This document shows positions 14,301-14,513 of a stretch of 14,513 bases of DNA, in pieces. Each line of letters opens with the position of its first letter. Within the stretch, counting starts at the first letter, position 1. Under the pieces are notes generated by a model. The model saw nothing but the letters and a program-made list of their open reading frames with translations. It did no database searches and was not told the origin of the DNA. The position numbers and the translations under genes are program-made. Origin of the DNA: an uncultured Bacteroidota bacterium (GTDB lineage Bacteria; Bacteroidota; Bacteroidia; Chitinophagales; Chitinophagaceae); assembly GCA_946479615.1 (NCBI GenBank), contig CAMLGR010000121.1, positions 1 to 14,513 of the forward strand, written 5' to 3'.

Positions 14301-14503
14301 TGGGTTGATGAGATATTATTCCAGAGTTAGCCAACGATTAAATCAGAGAGCACTATTAATCCGTCCGATCCGTGTTCCCGTCCTTCAATTGTGGTATTAG
14401 TTCTTACATACAATGTTAATGGAACACAGATGGAACGGATAAGACGGATTCAACCTGGATTATCCATATTATATCCATCCATCTGTGTCATCCGTGTTCT
14501 ATT
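14161..14503. repeat. 45-bp perfect inverted repeat of family C
   Basis: The segment 14161-14205 recurs exactly, reverse-complemented, at 14459-14503, separated by 253 bases. The span between holds shorter inverted and direct C-type fragments, including ATCCGTGTTC followed within 15 bases by CTTCAATTGT at both 14368-14392 and 14490-14513. The array reaches the window end and is probably incomplete. No gene is visible in 13998-14513. Confidence 0.85.
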
Positions 14504-14513
14504 CTTCAATTGT

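Overview
The window looks like a chromosomal segment of a Bacteroidota member, most likely a Chitinophagaceae-type soil bacterium. I infer this from the predicted proteins (a GH127 sugar hydrolase, a Bacteroidota-style Crp/Fnr regulator, a MEDS-domain protein, a PhnB-like VOC protein). The recurring promoter pattern agrees: TTG, about 19-20 bases, then TAnnTTTG, with no clear Shine-Dalgarno sequences. No species was identified.

Layout. Bases 1-4000 are read on the minus strand: a GH127 beta-L-arabinofuranosidase cut by the window edge, a zinc-less quinone-oxidoreductase-like MDR enzyme, a Crp/Fnr-type regulator just upstream of it, and a small unknown protein. From 4365 on, everything is on the plus strand: a MEDS-domain sensory protein, an MFS_3 exporter, an ArsR-type repressor, a complete tripartite RND efflux operon (adaptor lipoprotein, inner-membrane pump, TolC-type outer-membrane channel) closed by an intrinsic terminator, and a two-gene AHSA1/SRPBCC plus VOC unit. 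Bases 13971-14513 are a repeat array that continues past the window.

How it works together. The best-supported regulatory circuit is the ArsR gene with the RND operon. A perfect 10-bp inverted repeat sits on the ArsR gene's own promoter. Two near-identical copies of the same operator, 74 bp apart, lie just upstream of the adaptor gene. This predicts a self-repressing switch that also controls the pump. The Crp/Fnr gene and MDR gene probably form a second regulator-plus-target unit.

The most unusual feature is between the genes. At least five families of intergenic repeats, most of them built from degenerate 7-10-base words, recur here. Several occur as inverted pairs that straddle gene boundaries. 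In two places a repeat runs into the 3' end of a gene: one supplies the tolC-like stop codon, and one repeats the last eight codons plus stop of the VOC gene three more times.
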